43,362 nucleotides of DNA from an uncultured Alistipes sp. (GTDB lineage: Bacteria > Bacteroidota > Bacteroidia > Bacteroidales > Rikenellaceae): positions 1 to 43,362 of the forward strand of contig CATKXN010000008.1 of NCBI GenBank assembly GCA_949840605.1, written 5' to 3'. How positions within the stretch are numbered: the first letter of the stretch is position 1; each line of letters begins with the position of its first letter. The notes beneath the pieces were generated by a model. That model was given only the letters and a program-made list of their open reading frames with translations. It was not told the origin of the DNA and ran no database searches. The translations under genes and the position numbers were made by a program. Below are positions 1 through 8,464 of the stretch, piece after piece.

Positions 1-56
1 GTAACCATTACCGGGACCTCGAACTGAGACTGAAAGAGGCCCTGCGCATGTTATAA
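1..56 (+). CDS. C-terminal end of an unidentified gene (partial)
   Basis: An open frame enters from the left edge and stops at TAA 54-56. Only about 17 codons are visible; they encode a charged, helix-like tail ending in EALRML. A strong inverted repeat follows 13 bases later, as expected after the last gene of a transcript. Too little is present to name the protein, and the frame is supported only by its position before the hairpin. Confidence 0.45.
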   Translation, partial: NHYRDLELRLKEALRML

Positions 57-68
57 GGTCCGATTCCC

Positions 69-113
69 GAGCCGCAAAGCCGTCTTCCATCCGGAAAGAC
101 GGCTTTGCGGCTC
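69..113 (+). terminator. Intrinsic-terminator-like hairpin
   Basis: A perfect 18-bp inverted repeat (69-86 with 96-113) has a 9-base loop. No clear T run follows, so it may act as a terminator or as a 3' end stabiliser. It separates the gene at the left edge from the SusC/SusD pair. Confidence 0.7.
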
Positions 114-148
114 CTAAAGAGAACGCGAAACCGATTACGGATTAAAAC

Positions 149-163
149 ATATTTCCGAAATAT
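149..163. promoter_or_regulatory. 15-bp palindrome upstream of susC, possible operator
   Basis: ATATTTC-C-GAAATAT is a perfect 7+1+7 palindrome located 48 bases before the SusC start in an otherwise gene-free leader. TAGCTTCG at 163-170 directly abuts it and is one base away from the Bacteroidetes -7 consensus TAnnTTTG, so a repressor bound here would cover the promoter. No binding protein can be named. Confidence 0.3.
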
Positions 164-210
164 AGCTTCGGATTAACACAAAAAGAACTCAAACACAACT
201 ATTTTACAAC

Positions 211-3200
211 ATGAAAAAACTCCTTACGTTATTCGTCCTGATCTGTCCCCTGCTGGCGCTGGCGCAGCAGACCCGGCAGATCACCGGCCAGGTCCTCGAC
301 CGCGCCGACGGGGCGCCCCTGGTAGGCGCCACCGTCTTCATCGCGCCCGAGGAGACCCAGGCCAAGAATTACAACCCGCAGGGAACCATCGTCTACGAGC
401 AAGGGCGTTTCGCCTTCAAGCTGCCCGTGAGCGTCAAGAAAGTCGTGGTCAGCTACCTCGGCTACGAAGCCCAGACCATCGACATCTCGGGAAAAAGCAA
501 CTTCACGATCTACCTCTCGGCGACGGAAAGCAAGATGGACGCCGTCGTGGTGACCGGTTACCAGCGCATCGAAAAGCGCAAGCTCACCTCGTCAATTTCC
601 AACGTCAAGATGTCGGACATCGCCCGCGACGGCGTGGCGAGCGTCGACGAGATGCTCTCCGGTTCGATCGCAGGTCTGACGTCGACTCCCACGACGGGCG
701 CCCCGGGCGGGGCCAGCAAGGTCAAGATCCGCAGTACGGTGACGCTGAACGGCAACACCGACCCGCTGTGGGTGCTGGACGGCATGCCGCTCGAAGGCAA
801 CGACATCCCTTCGGACTGGTCGTCGAAGGACAATGTCGACAACCTCTACAACATGTCGATCGCGGGTCTCAACCCGGCCGACATCGAGGATATCACCGTG
901 CTGAAGGATGCCGCGGCGACGGCCATCTACGGAGCCCGCGCAGCCAACGGCGTCATCATCATCACCACCAAGAAAGGCCGCCGCAACCAGGCCACGCGCG
1001 TCAACGTTTCGGCGTCGCTCTTCGTGACCGACCGTCCCAACCTCTCGAAGCTGAACCTGATGAACGCCTCGCAGAAGGTCGATTTCGAGTTGGGGCTGGC
1101 CGCCGACGGACGGCTCAACTACCTTTCGGGCATGGGAGGCGTGGCCCGCGTCCTGGACCAGGCCGGTGAGCGCGCGGCACTCGTCGGAGGCGGATTTTCG
1201 TCGCTCACCCCCGAGACGCAGTCGGCGATCGACGCCCTGCGCAAGGACGGCACCGACTGGGGCAGGGAAATTTATCAGGTGGCCCTCAACCAGCAGTACA
1301 GCATCAGCATCGCGGGCGGCGGCAACAAGGCCAGCTATTACTTCTCGGGCGGTTACTACAACGAGCAGGGAACGACCGTCGGCACGGGATTCGAACGTCT
1401 GAACCTCACGCTCAAGACCGACTACGACCTGCTGAAAAACCTGCGTTTCGGCGCCTCGGTGTTCGTGGGTCAGAACAAGAACGACTCCTACGCTTCGGAT
1501 ACGGACGTCTTCACCAACCCCTCGCGCTACACCCGCACGGTGAATCCCTATCTGAACGCCTACAACCCCGACGGCAGCTATCTCTACGATCCCGACATGA
1601 CGGCGCGCCAGCGGGACAGCGACATCCTCGACTACAACTATTTCGAGGAGCGGAACAACACGGAGTACTCGCTCAAGACCCGTTCGATCAAGACGATCTT
1701 CGACCTCGACTACCAGCCGGTGAAGGGGCTGCGCCTCTACACCCAGTTCGGCCTTCAGGTCGACAACTCGATGACCGAAAAGATGGCCCAGGAAAACAGC
1801 TATTTCACCCGTAAGTACGCGCTGGACTCCCGCGGCAGCGACAACGTGGTCTATCTGCCCAAGGGCGGCGTGATCCAGAACTGGGACAGCGACATGTCGC
1901 AATACAACTGGAAGGCGCAAGCCGAATACACGGGAACCTTCGCCCGGCGTCATGAAATCGACCTGATGGCCGGTCTGGAGATGCGCGGAACGACCAACAC
2001 CAGCATCCACACCAAAGGGTTCGGCTACGACCACAAGACGATGGTCACCGAACCGATGCCCATTCCCCCGAGCGAAACCAACCTGATCAACAAATCGGCT
2101 TTCAAACAGTATCAGAAATCGTTCTACGAGAACCGCTATCTCTCGTATTTCTTCACCGGATCGTACACCTTCGACAACCGCTATACGGTCTTCGGCTCGA
2201 TGCGCTACGACGGCACGAATCTCTTCGGCGTCGATCCCAAATACAAGTTCAACCCCATGTGGTCGATCTCGGGCGCGTGGAGCATCCACCGCGAAAAGTT
2301 CCTGCGCGACGCCAAATGGCTCGACAACCTGCGCCTGAGGGCTTCCTACGGGGCACAGGGCAACATCGACCGCTCGACGTCGCCCTACATTCTCGGCGAA
2401 TGGGTGAAACGAAACCCGGGCGGCGTGAACGAGGATGCCATCTACGTCTCCTCGCCGCCCAACCAGAACCTGCGCTGGGAGACCACCTACACGTGGAATG
2501 CGGCCCTCGACTTCGCGGCACTCGACAACCGCATCGGATTCACGTTCGAAGTATACGGCCGAAACAGCAAGAACCTCATCACGACCCGCACGATCCCGCA
2601 GGAGACGGGATTCACCTCGACGTCGAGCAATTTCGGCGAAATGTCGAGCAAGGGTATCGAATTCACGCTCAACACCGTCAACGTCCGCACGCGCGACTTC
2701 CGCTGGGAAACATCGATCAACATCGCCCACAACACCGACCGGGTGGACAAGGTGCACATCGACGAAAACAGCTGGACGCCTTCGGTGGAGGGGCATTCGT
2801 CGAGCGCCGTATTCGCCTACAGGACCGCAGGGCTCGACGAGCACGGTATTCCCATGTTCTGGAAGGACGGTCAGCAGGTCTCGCTCCAGGATTTCGTCAA
2901 TTTCCGCGTTGAGAAGAACTACTGGATCGGTCCGGAATATCCCGATCTGTACGATATCAGCCCGGCCATGAACGAATCGCAGAGCGCCGTCCGCAACAAC
3001 CTCTCCTACATCGGATCGCGCAACCCCGATGTCACCGGAGGTTTCAACAACCGGTTCTACTACAAGAACTTCGACCTGTCCGTTTCGTGCAATTTCGTCT
3101 TCGGGCAGCTCGTGAAAGAGACCCCGTTCTACAATCCGACCCGGACCAGCCCCGGGGAGAACAATACGACCCGGGTACAGCGAATCTGGTCGCCGGAAAA

Positions 3201-3594
3201 TCCTTCGGGCATCTACCCGGCCCTCACGGGCGGTCTGCAGGCCGACGGATCGTCGTGGGGCGACTGGACGGAGAATCCCGATCCCTACCGCGCCTACAAC
3301 TGGATTCTGGAACAATTCAATTCGAACAGCGCCGGCAGTCTTTTCGACAACCTCGACATCTGGTACAAGAAGATCAACTATTTCCGCGTGAACAGCATCC
3401 GCCTGGGGTACGCCTTCCCCGAGAAGATCACCCGCAAGCTCCACATGGCCGGCCTGCGCATCCACTTCGAGGCCCGCAACCCGTTCGTCATCGCTTCGAA
3501 CTACGACGGATACTTCGATCCGGAGACCTACGGCAGCATCTATTCGCAACCGATGGCCCGCACCTATTCGGTCGGTCTCAATATCACTTTCTAA
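211..3594 (+). CDS. SusC/RagA-family TonB-dependent outer-membrane receptor
   Basis: This 1127-residue protein is a TonB-dependent transporter of the SusC family, which imports oligomeric nutrients across the outer membrane with a SusD lipoprotein as lid. Residues 1-19 form a Sec signal peptide ending in LALA before QQ. A carboxypeptidase-regulatory-like beta-sandwich follows (ITGQVLDRADGAPLVGATVF, about 24-110), then the plug with the family motif VVVTGY near residue 115 and the LKDAAATAIYGARAANGVI stretch near 231-249. The barrel ends with the aromatic C-terminus VGLNITF. Length is normal for the family. The SusD partner starts 12 bases downstream, so the two are co-transcribed. There is no glycoside hydrolase or peptidase beside this pair, so the substrate cannot be inferred. 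Confidence 0.95.
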   Translation: MKKLLTLFVLICPLLALAQQTRQITGQVLDRADGAPLVGATVFIAPEETQAKNYNPQGTIVYEQGRFAFKLPVSVKKVVVSYLGYEAQTIDISGKSNFTIYLSATESKMDAVVVTGYQRIEKRKLTSSISNVKMSDIARDGVASVDEMLSGSIAGLTSTPTTGAPGGASKVKIRSTVTLNGNTDPLWVLDGMPLEGNDIPSDWSSKDNVDNLYNMSIAGLNPADIEDITVLKDAAATAIYGARAANGVIIITTKKGRRNQATRVNVSASLFVTDRPNLSKLNLMNASQKVDFELGLAADGRLNYLSGMGGVARVLDQAGERAALVGGGFSSLTPETQSAIDALRKDGTDWGREIYQVALNQQYSISIAGGGNKASYYFSGGYYNEQGTTVGTGFERLNLTLKTDYDLLKNLRFGASVFVGQNKNDSYASDTDVFTNPSRYTRTVNPYLNAYNPDGSYLYDPDMTARQRDSDILDYNYFEERNNTEYSLKTRSIKTIFDLDYQPVKGLRLYTQFGLQVDNSMTEKMAQENSYFTRKYALDSRGSDNVVYLPKGGVIQNWDSDMSQYNWKAQAEYTGTFARRHEIDLMAGLEMRGTTNTSIHTKGFGYDHKTMVTEPMPIPPSETNLINKSAFKQYQKSFYENRYLSYFFTGSYTFDNRYTVFGSMRYDGTNLFGVDPKYKFNPMWSISGAWSIHREKFLRDAKWLDNLRLRASYGAQGNIDRSTSPYILGEWVKRNPGGVNEDAIYVSSPPNQNLRWETTYTWNAALDFAALDNRIGFTFEVYGRNSKNLITTRTIPQETGFTSTSSNFGEMSSKGIEFTLNTVNVRTRDFRWETSINIAHNTDRVDKVHIDENSWTPSVEGHSSSAVFAYRTAGLDEHGIPMFWKDGQQVSLQDFVNFRVEKNYWIGPEYPDLYDISPAMNESQSAVRNNLSYIGSRNPDVTGGFNNRFYYKNFDLSVSCNFVFGQLVKETPFYNPTRTSPGENNTTRVQRIWSPENPSGIYPALTGGLQADGSSWGDWTENPDPYRAYNWILEQFNSNSAGSLFDNLDIWYKKINYFRVNSIRLGYAFPEKITRKLHMAGLRIHFEARNPFVIASNYDGYFDPETYGSIYSQPMARTYSVGLNITF

Positions 3595-3606
3595 TACGTT
3601 CCGAAC

Positions 3607-5043
3607 ATGAAAAAAACAATATATATACTGCTCGCCGCAATGGGGCTCGCTTCGTGCGACTACCTGGAGATCGATCCCGTCGGCAAGGTGATTCCCCACA
3701 AGGTATCGGAATTCCGCGGCATGCTCACCGACGGATATAACAACTACGCCAAAAACCACGGCAAACGTTATCTGGGCGTGTTGTCCGACGAAGTCGGGAC
3801 GCTCGTCGCCAAGGAGCTCAGCAACAACTCGCTCTCCGTGGGTCTCCCGTACAACTTTACCTGGCAGTACAACAGCCAGATGTACGAAAACGACTATCAG
3901 TACAGCTACCGTACCATTTTCTACGCCAACGCCGTGATCGACGGCGCCCCGAAAGCCGACGACGACTCTTCCGGAGAATCCAAGGAACAGATTATCGGCG
4001 AAGCCTACGCCATCCGGGCCTACGTGCACTTCGATCTGGTGAACATCTACGGCAAGCCCTACGATCCCGCCACGGCGGCGACGGACCGCGGCATCGTCCT
4101 CTCGACCTATACCGACATCGAGCAGAAATACCGCCCGACGAACGTCGCTGCCGTCTACAAGCAGATTCTCGACGACATCGAACAGGCCGAAAACTATCTG
4201 AAAGTCGAAAACTACCTGACGATCGAGGATACCAAAGAGCGGGGCAAACTCAACTACCGCTTCACCCGCGACGCCCTGCAGGCCTTGAAAGCCCGCGTAC
4301 TGCTCTACATGCGCGACTGGCAGGGAGCCTACGATGCGGCAGTCGGCCTGCTACCGAAATACAAACTGGTCGATTTCAACACATTGAGCGTCAGCGAATC
4401 GACCGGAAAAGGCAGCAACTACGATGCGGCCCTGCCGTGGAAACAGACCTCCGAGGAGGCCATCCTGGCCTGGGAGTGTCCGTTTCAGGGCAGCAGCAGC
4501 AACGATCTCATCTATGCCTGTCAGCTCTCGGACCGGCTTCTCGGGTTATTCGACGTGAAGGAAAAGCTGGTCGATGAAAAGAAACGGCTCTACTCCGAGG
4601 ACCTCCGCTACAACTACATTGCAGCCCGGGACGCCGGCTTCATCGTGGGCCGTCCCTACACGGATCGGGCGTCGCTGCGCATCGCCGAGATGTATCTGAT
4701 CGCCGCCGAAGCCGGTTCATATCTGCCCGCAGAGCTGGACAACGCCAGAAACTACCTGCTCGATTTGCAGAAAATGCGATTCTCAGCCGACGGATATGCC
4801 GCCAAGAAGACGGCGGTCGAGGCCATGACCGCAGAGCAGCTGCGCGCAGAGGTGGCCGACGACCGGGCCCGCGAATTCCCGCTGGAAGGCGGCCACCGCT
4901 GGTTCGACCTGCGCCGCACGACACGCCCGTCCATCACCAAGACCTACGACGGCCAAACCTACACGCTCGGACAGAACGATCCGCGCTACACGCTGCCCTT
5001 CCCGCAGTCGGCCGTCAACGACAACCCCGAGTTGAACAACTGA
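3607..5043 (+). CDS. SusD/RagB-family nutrient-binding outer-membrane lipoprotein
   Basis: The 478-residue product is the SusD-type lid of the preceding SusC. The N-terminus has a short hydrophobic stretch and a lipobox (GLASC, Cys at residue 16), so the mature protein is a lipoprotein. The tetratricopeptide-like N-terminal half contains the family signature GEAYAIRAYVHFDLVNIYG (about residues 131-149), and the C-terminus carries the typical EFPLEGGHRWFDLRR segment. It ends in the usual PQSAVNDNPELNN-type tail. Two hairpins follow, so the operon is probably only susC-susD. What it binds is not evident from the sequence. Confidence 0.94.
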   Translation: MKKTIYILLAAMGLASCDYLEIDPVGKVIPHKVSEFRGMLTDGYNNYAKNHGKRYLGVLSDEVGTLVAKELSNNSLSVGLPYNFTWQYNSQMYENDYQYSYRTIFYANAVIDGAPKADDDSSGESKEQIIGEAYAIRAYVHFDLVNIYGKPYDPATAATDRGIVLSTYTDIEQKYRPTNVAAVYKQILDDIEQAENYLKVENYLTIEDTKERGKLNYRFTRDALQALKARVLLYMRDWQGAYDAAVGLLPKYKLVDFNTLSVSESTGKGSNYDAALPWKQTSEEAILAWECPFQGSSSNDLIYACQLSDRLLGLFDVKEKLVDEKKRLYSEDLRYNYIAARDAGFIVGRPYTDRASLRIAEMYLIAAEAGSYLPAELDNARNYLLDLQKMRFSADGYAAKKTAVEAMTAEQLRAEVADDRAREFPLEGGHRWFDLRRTTRPSITKTYDGQTYTLGQNDPRYTLPFPQSAVNDNPELNN

Positions 5044-5050
5044 TCGGGTA

Positions 5051-5071
5051 CGGACCCGCATTTCGGGTCCG
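5051..5071 (+). terminator. Small hairpin after susD
   Basis: CGGACCCG (5051-5058) pairs with CGGGTCCG (5064-5071) around a 5-base loop. It lies just after the SusD stop codon and upstream of the stronger terminator, so it is probably a 3'-end stabilising stem rather than the terminator itself. Confidence 0.4.
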
Positions 5072-5077
5072 ACGCTG

Positions 5078-5115
5078 AAAAAACAGTCCGGTTTTTGCAC
5101 CGGACTGTTTTTTTT
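5078..5115 (+). terminator. Intrinsic terminator of the SusC/SusD operon
   Basis: A 14-bp stem (5078-5091 with 5100-5113) contains the core AACAGTCCGG/CCGGACTGTT and an 8-base loop, followed by T residues. The loop also supplies the TTTG of the next gene's promoter, so terminator and promoter share sequence. Confidence 0.9.
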
Positions 5116-5124
5116 GTAATTTTA
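5094..5124 (+). promoter_or_regulatory. Bacteroidetes-type promoter for the LytTR regulator
   Basis: TTTG (5094-5097), a 19-base spacer and TAATTTTA (5117-5124) match the TTTG / TAnnTTTG pattern with one mismatch. Transcription would begin near 5130, only a base or so before the ATG at 5131, so the message would be leaderless or nearly so. The TTTG lies in the loop of the upstream terminator. Confidence 0.5.
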
Positions 5125-5130
5125 CACGTC

Positions 5131-5880
5131 ATGAAAGCCATAATCATCGAAGACGAGCCGTTGTCGGCAGCCGAGCTGCGCACGTCGCTGGCCGAGGTGG
5201 CTCCGCACATCGAGGTCGCAGCCACGGCTTCGTCGGTCGCCGAAGCCGCCGAAGCGGTGAAGCGCATCGACCACGACCTGATCTTCATGGACATCCACCT
5301 CGAAGACGGCAGCGGATTCGACCTCTTCGAACGCGCCGATATCACCGTGCCGGTCATCTTCATCACGGCTTACGACTCCTACGCGCTGAAAGCCTTCGAG
5401 AACAAAGGCATCGACTACCTGCTGAAACCCTTCGGCCTGAACGACCTCCGGCGGGCCATAGATAAGCTGGGACTTCTGTCGGGGGGGGGAATTGCGTCTG
5501 CGGAGCACGGCGCCCCGACGCAGACGCCTCCGGTATACCAGGAACGATTCCTGGTGCATATGGGCGCCCGGATGCGATCCGTCACCACGGCGGAGATCGC
5601 TTATTTCATGGCTGACGGCAAGTATCTCCACCTGATGACGCACGACGGAAAAGACTACCTCCTCGACCGTTCGCTGACCGACGTGGGCGAGAAACTGCCG
5701 CCGAACCTCTTTTTCCGCATCAACCGCCGTTTCATCGTCTCGTTCGACGCCATCCGGGAGATGATCCGCTACTCGGGAAGCCGCATCAAGGTCCTGCTCG
5801 ACCCGCCCCTCGCCGAAGGCGAGGAGGCATTCGTCAGCACCGACCGCGTGCCCGATTTCCGCGAGTGGCTGAACCGGTAA
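5131..5880 (+). CDS. LytTR-family response regulator with a 9-G tract between domains
   Basis: The 249-residue protein has a CheY-like receiver (about 1-115) with acidic pocket E7/D8, phosphoacceptor D54 in LIFMDIH and K99 in YLLKPFG. A LytTR DNA-binding domain follows (about 145-249; FFRINRRFIVS is the family core). Such proteins are usually phosphorylated by a LytS/YehU-type histidine kinase and activate nearby promoters; no such kinase lies in this window. I chose ATG 5131 because an upstream in-frame ATG at 5095 lies inside the terminator and the receiver fold begins at MKAIIIEDE. The linker is encoded by a run of nine G (5481-5489, residues 117-119 Gly-Gly-Gly). In this assembly the frame is open. 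Loss or gain of one G would remove the LytTR domain. Confidence 0.93.
   Translation: MKAIIIEDEPLSAAELRTSLAEVAPHIEVAATASSVAEAAEAVKRIDHDLIFMDIHLEDGSGFDLFERADITVPVIFITAYDSYALKAFENKGIDYLLKPFGLNDLRRAIDKLGLLSGGGIASAEHGAPTQTPPVYQERFLVHMGARMRSVTTAEIAYFMADGKYLHLMTHDGKDYLLDRSLTDVGEKLPPNLFFRINRRFIVSFDAIREMIRYSGSRIKVLLDPPLAEGEEAFVSTDRVPDFREWLNR
5481..5489 (+). repeat. Homopolymer of nine G inside the LytTR regulator gene
   Basis: Nine consecutive G residues encode part of the inter-domain linker. Tracts of this length are prone to slipped-strand mispairing, which would switch the DNA-binding domain in and out of frame. The same length recurs at 13586-13594 and 13715-13723. Confidence 0.9.
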
Positions 5881-5927
5881 CCGAATACCGTTTGATTCGA
5901 AGCGACCGAGTTTCGCGCATCGTGAAA

Positions 5928-5973
5928 AACGGGGCGGATGGATCGTACCGGGGTACATTCCATTCGCCCCGTT
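5928..5973. terminator. Bidirectional terminator between convergent genes
   Basis: A 14-bp stem with one G-T pair (5928-5941 with 5960-5973; core AACGGGGCG/CGCCCCGTT) contains a smaller inner stem GTAC/GTAC. It sits between the rightward LytTR gene and the leftward ssb gene, and could end transcription from either side. Confidence 0.7.
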
Positions 5974-6004
5974 CGGGGAATGTGCGGAAACAGCCGCTTA
6001 CGAA

Positions 6005-6496
6005 TCAGAACGGCAGGTCGTCCGGATCGTCCGCCGGAACGGAGGGAGCCGCCGCGGGCTGGGGCCGCGGAGCCGCCGCAGGCTGCTGATAACCGCCGCC
6101 CTGCTGCTGGTAACCGCCCTGCTGCTGGGTGCCGTAGGCCGGAGCGCCGTCCGAAGCCGGATTGTCCGAGCGACGGCCCAGCAGATTCATCGTATCGGCC
6201 AGAATCTCCGTCGTATAGCGTTTGTTGTTGTCCTTGTCCATCCATTCGCGGGTGCGCAGGCGCCCCTCGATATAGATTTGCGAACCCTTGCGGACAAAAC
6301 GGTCCACGACGTCGGCAAGCCCCCGCCACAGCGTGATCGTATGCCATTCGGTGTGTTCTTTCGTTTCGTTGGCCTGACGGTCGAACAGCCGTTCGGTCGT
6401 CGCCAGGCGGATGCGGGCGACCTTCGCACCGCCCTCGAGCGTGCGCACTTCGGGGTCCATGCCCACATTGCCGATCAATATGACTTTATTTACCAT
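6005..6496 (-). CDS. ssb: Single-stranded DNA-binding protein
   Basis: The 163-residue product binds and protects single-stranded DNA in replication, recombination and repair. The OB fold spans about residues 1-107, starting NKVILIGNVGMDPEVR and including the conserved WHTITLWRGLADV and YIEGRLRTREW segments. A flexible Gln/Gly/Pro-rich linker (about 112-153) follows, and the acidic tip ends DDLPF, the standard docking peptide for partner proteins such as RecQ, PriA and exonuclease I. The ATG directly follows the stop codon of the purine nucleoside phosphorylase gene without a spacer base, so the two are translationally linked in one minus-strand operon. Confidence 0.97.
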   Translation of the reverse strand: MVNKVILIGNVGMDPEVRTLEGGAKVARIRLATTERLFDRQANETKEHTEWHTITLWRGLADVVDRFVRKGSQIYIEGRLRTREWMDKDNNKRYTTEILADTMNLLGRRSDNPASDGAPAYGTQQQGGYQQQGGGYQQPAAAPRPQPAAAPSVPADDPDDLPF

Positions 6497-7306
6497 TTAT
6501 TTAAGATTTTTAATCATTTTGCGGAACAGAACCTCCATGCGCGCCCCGGCCTTTTTGCCCTGACGCTGCACGTCCTCGTGATCGCCCGCTTCGTCCGACA
6601 GGCCGCAGTTGGTGATGACCGAGACGCCGAAGACCGGGATCGACATGTGGCGCGCCACGATCACCTCGGGAACGGTCGACATGCCCGCGGCGTCGCCGCC
6701 GATGGCTTTGAAATAGCGGTACTCGGCCTGCGTTTCGAACGTCGGGCCCGTGCCGCCGACATAGACGCCGTACTGCAGCTTGATCGACTCCTCCTCGGCG
6801 ATCTTCGTGGCCGCGGCGATCAGCGACTTGTCGTAGCAGTTGTGCATGTCCGGGAAGCGGGGCCCCAGCTCGGCCATGTTGGGACCGATCAGCGGATTAG
6901 GCATCAGGTTGATATGGTCGGTGATGACCATCAGGTCGCCCACGCGGAACGAGGTGTTGATGCCCCCCGAGGCGTTCGACACGAAAAGGTATCGGATGCC
7001 CAGCTGCTGCATCACGCGCACGGGGAAGGTCACCTGCTGCATCGTATACCCCTCGTAGTAGTGGAAGCGGCCCTGCATGGCCACGACCCTGCGGCCCTCG
7101 ATCGTTCCGAAGATCATCCGGCCCTTGTGGCCCTCGACCGTCGAGACGGGGAAACCGGGGATATCCTTGTATTCGATGGCGAATTGCGTGTCGATCCGGT
7201 CGGCGAAATCGCCCAGTCCGGTGCCGAGAACGATACCGACTTCGGGTGCGAAATCCCGGGTCCCGGCCTGAATGAAAGCGGCTGTTTTCTTAATTTCCTC
7301 TAACAT
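6497..7306 (-). CDS. punA: Purine nucleoside phosphorylase (trimeric type)
   Basis: The 269-residue enzyme splits purine ribonucleosides and deoxyribonucleosides with phosphate to give free base and (deoxy)ribose 1-phosphate in purine salvage. Family marks are VGIVLGTGLGDFAD near residue 24, the phosphate-site GRFHYYEGY near 79, VSNASGGI near 108, and the purine-site block GGTGPTFETQAEYR followed by DAAGMSTVPEVIVARH and SVITN. Length agrees with the trimeric mammalian-like class. The start overlaps the 3' end of lpxK by 17 bases and the stop abuts ssb, consistent with one lpxK-punA-ssb transcript. The substrate range (guanosine/inosine rather than adenosine) is inferred from the family. Confidence 0.93.
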   Translation of the reverse strand: MLEEIKKTAAFIQAGTRDFAPEVGIVLGTGLGDFADRIDTQFAIEYKDIPGFPVSTVEGHKGRMIFGTIEGRRVVAMQGRFHYYEGYTMQQVTFPVRVMQQLGIRYLFVSNASGGINTSFRVGDLMVITDHINLMPNPLIGPNMAELGPRFPDMHNCYDKSLIAAATKIAEEESIKLQYGVYVGGTGPTFETQAEYRYFKAIGGDAAGMSTVPEVIVARHMSIPVFGVSVITNCGLSDEAGDHEDVQRQGKKAGARMEVLFRKMIKNLK

Positions 7307-8333
7307 CTTCTTCCAGTTTTTGCAGAAAATCCGTTGCAGAATCCTCTATGAATGAAATATTTATCGGCAGATAATACAAGCTGCGGCGAATCTCCCCGGG
7401 AATCTTCTCCCGGTTGGTCATCTTCACCGCGTCCTTCTCCGTCGTTACAATCACCGCGCCGGGATGCTTCGCCAGCAGCGCTTTCAGAGCGTTCATGTCG
7501 CGGACCTTGTAGACGTGATGGTCGTCGAGCGTCATCTCGGCAACGACCGAATAACGTTCGCGGAGGGTTTGCAGGAAAGGTTTGGGGTTTCCGATGCCCG
7601 AGAGCGCGATCACCGGACGCCCCTGCTGCAGCGGTTCGTTCGGAGCCTCGTCCGCGCAGAGCGGCTGGGGCATGAAACTCTCGAAACGGGTGAAATAGAC
7701 CCGCTGGTAGGCCACCTGGATCAGCACCTTGCGCAGGATGCGCCGGTCGATGGGCGCCATCCGCTCGGGGCACTTCGTGACTACGAAATAGTGGGCGCGG
7801 TGCAGTTCCTCGGGCAGGTCGCGCAGCGTGCCCAGGGGCAGCATTTTGTCGTGCTGGACGGGGCGCGTGGCGTCGATCATCACCACATTGATCTTCGGCT
7901 CCACGTAGCGGTGCTGGAAACCGTCGTCCATCACGATCAGATCGACGTCGGGGTGTTCGGCGCGGATGCGGCGGATGCCGTCGGAACGCTTTTCGCAGAC
8001 GGCGACCACCGTGTCGGGGAATTTGAGTTTGATCTGCAGCGGTTCGTCGCCCACGTCGCGGTAGTGCGAATCGCAGCGCACCTCCCGGTAGCCCTTCGTC
8101 CGCCGCCCGTAACCGCGCGACAGCAGCGCCACGTTGTGCATCTGCGACATGTAGGCGATCACCATCTCGGCCATCGGGGTCTTGCCCGTACCGCCGACGG
8201 TGATGTTGCCGATGCAGACAATCGGGATGTCGAACTTCTCGCTTTTGAGGATGCCCCAGTCGAAGAGGCGGTGACGGAACGTCACCCCCGCCTTATAGAG
8301 GACAGCCGCAGGCGCGAGCAGGAATTTCAACAT
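7290..8333 (-). CDS. lpxK: Tetraacyldisaccharide 4'-kinase
   Basis: LpxK phosphorylates the 4' position of the lipid A disaccharide at the inner membrane. The protein has a membrane-seeking N-terminus (LLAPAAVLYKAG) and the P-loop IGNITVGGTGKTP. It also has DLIVMDDGFQHRYV and VVTKCPE segments typical of the family. I place the start at ATG 8331-8333, giving 347 residues. A longer frame opens at 8393, but that codon overlaps the TTTG element of a very good promoter (8363-8394) and its extra 20 residues are not needed for the fold. The gene heads a minus-strand operon, overlapping the phosphorylase gene by 17 bases. Confidence 0.93.
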   Translation of the reverse strand: MLKFLLAPAAVLYKAGVTFRHRLFDWGILKSEKFDIPIVCIGNITVGGTGKTPMAEMVIAYMSQMHNVALLSRGYGRRTKGYREVRCDSHYRDVGDEPLQIKLKFPDTVVAVCEKRSDGIRRIRAEHPDVDLIVMDDGFQHRYVEPKINVVMIDATRPVQHDKMLPLGTLRDLPEELHRAHYFVVTKCPERMAPIDRRILRKVLIQVAYQRVYFTRFESFMPQPLCADEAPNEPLQQGRPVIALSGIGNPKPFLQTLRERYSVVAEMTLDDHHVYKVRDMNALKALLAKHPGAVIVTTEKDAVKMTNREKIPGEIRRSLYYLPINISFIEDSATDFLQKLEEDVRGN

Positions 8334-8362
8334 CTTTCCAACCGATTTGTACAGATAACTTT

Positions 8363-8394
8363 CAAAGGTAACTATTTTTCCCGGGACCGCCAAA
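8363..8394 (-). promoter_or_regulatory. Promoter of the lpxK operon
   Basis: Read on the minus strand, TTTG (8394-8391), a 20-base spacer and TACCTTTG (8370-8363) match the Bacteroidetes consensus exactly. Transcription would start near 8357, about 24 bases before the ATG at 8333. This rules out the upstream ATG at 8393 as the start. Confidence 0.8.
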
Positions 8395-8464
8395 CCTAAA
8401 TCCGCAATTCTCGGCCGAACTCCGCAAATAGCGTACTAAATGCGCGGCCGAACCGTTTTTTTAC

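Noticed and set aside
592..4029. 1145-codon open frame on the minus strand opposite susC/susD
   Set aside because: It has no domain or signal peptide and is antisense to two clearly recognised genes. Long antisense frames are expected opposite G+C-rich coding sequence.
8334..8393. Upstream ATG at 8393 for lpxK
   Set aside because: It overlaps the TTTG element of a perfect promoter and would require transcription to start farther upstream.
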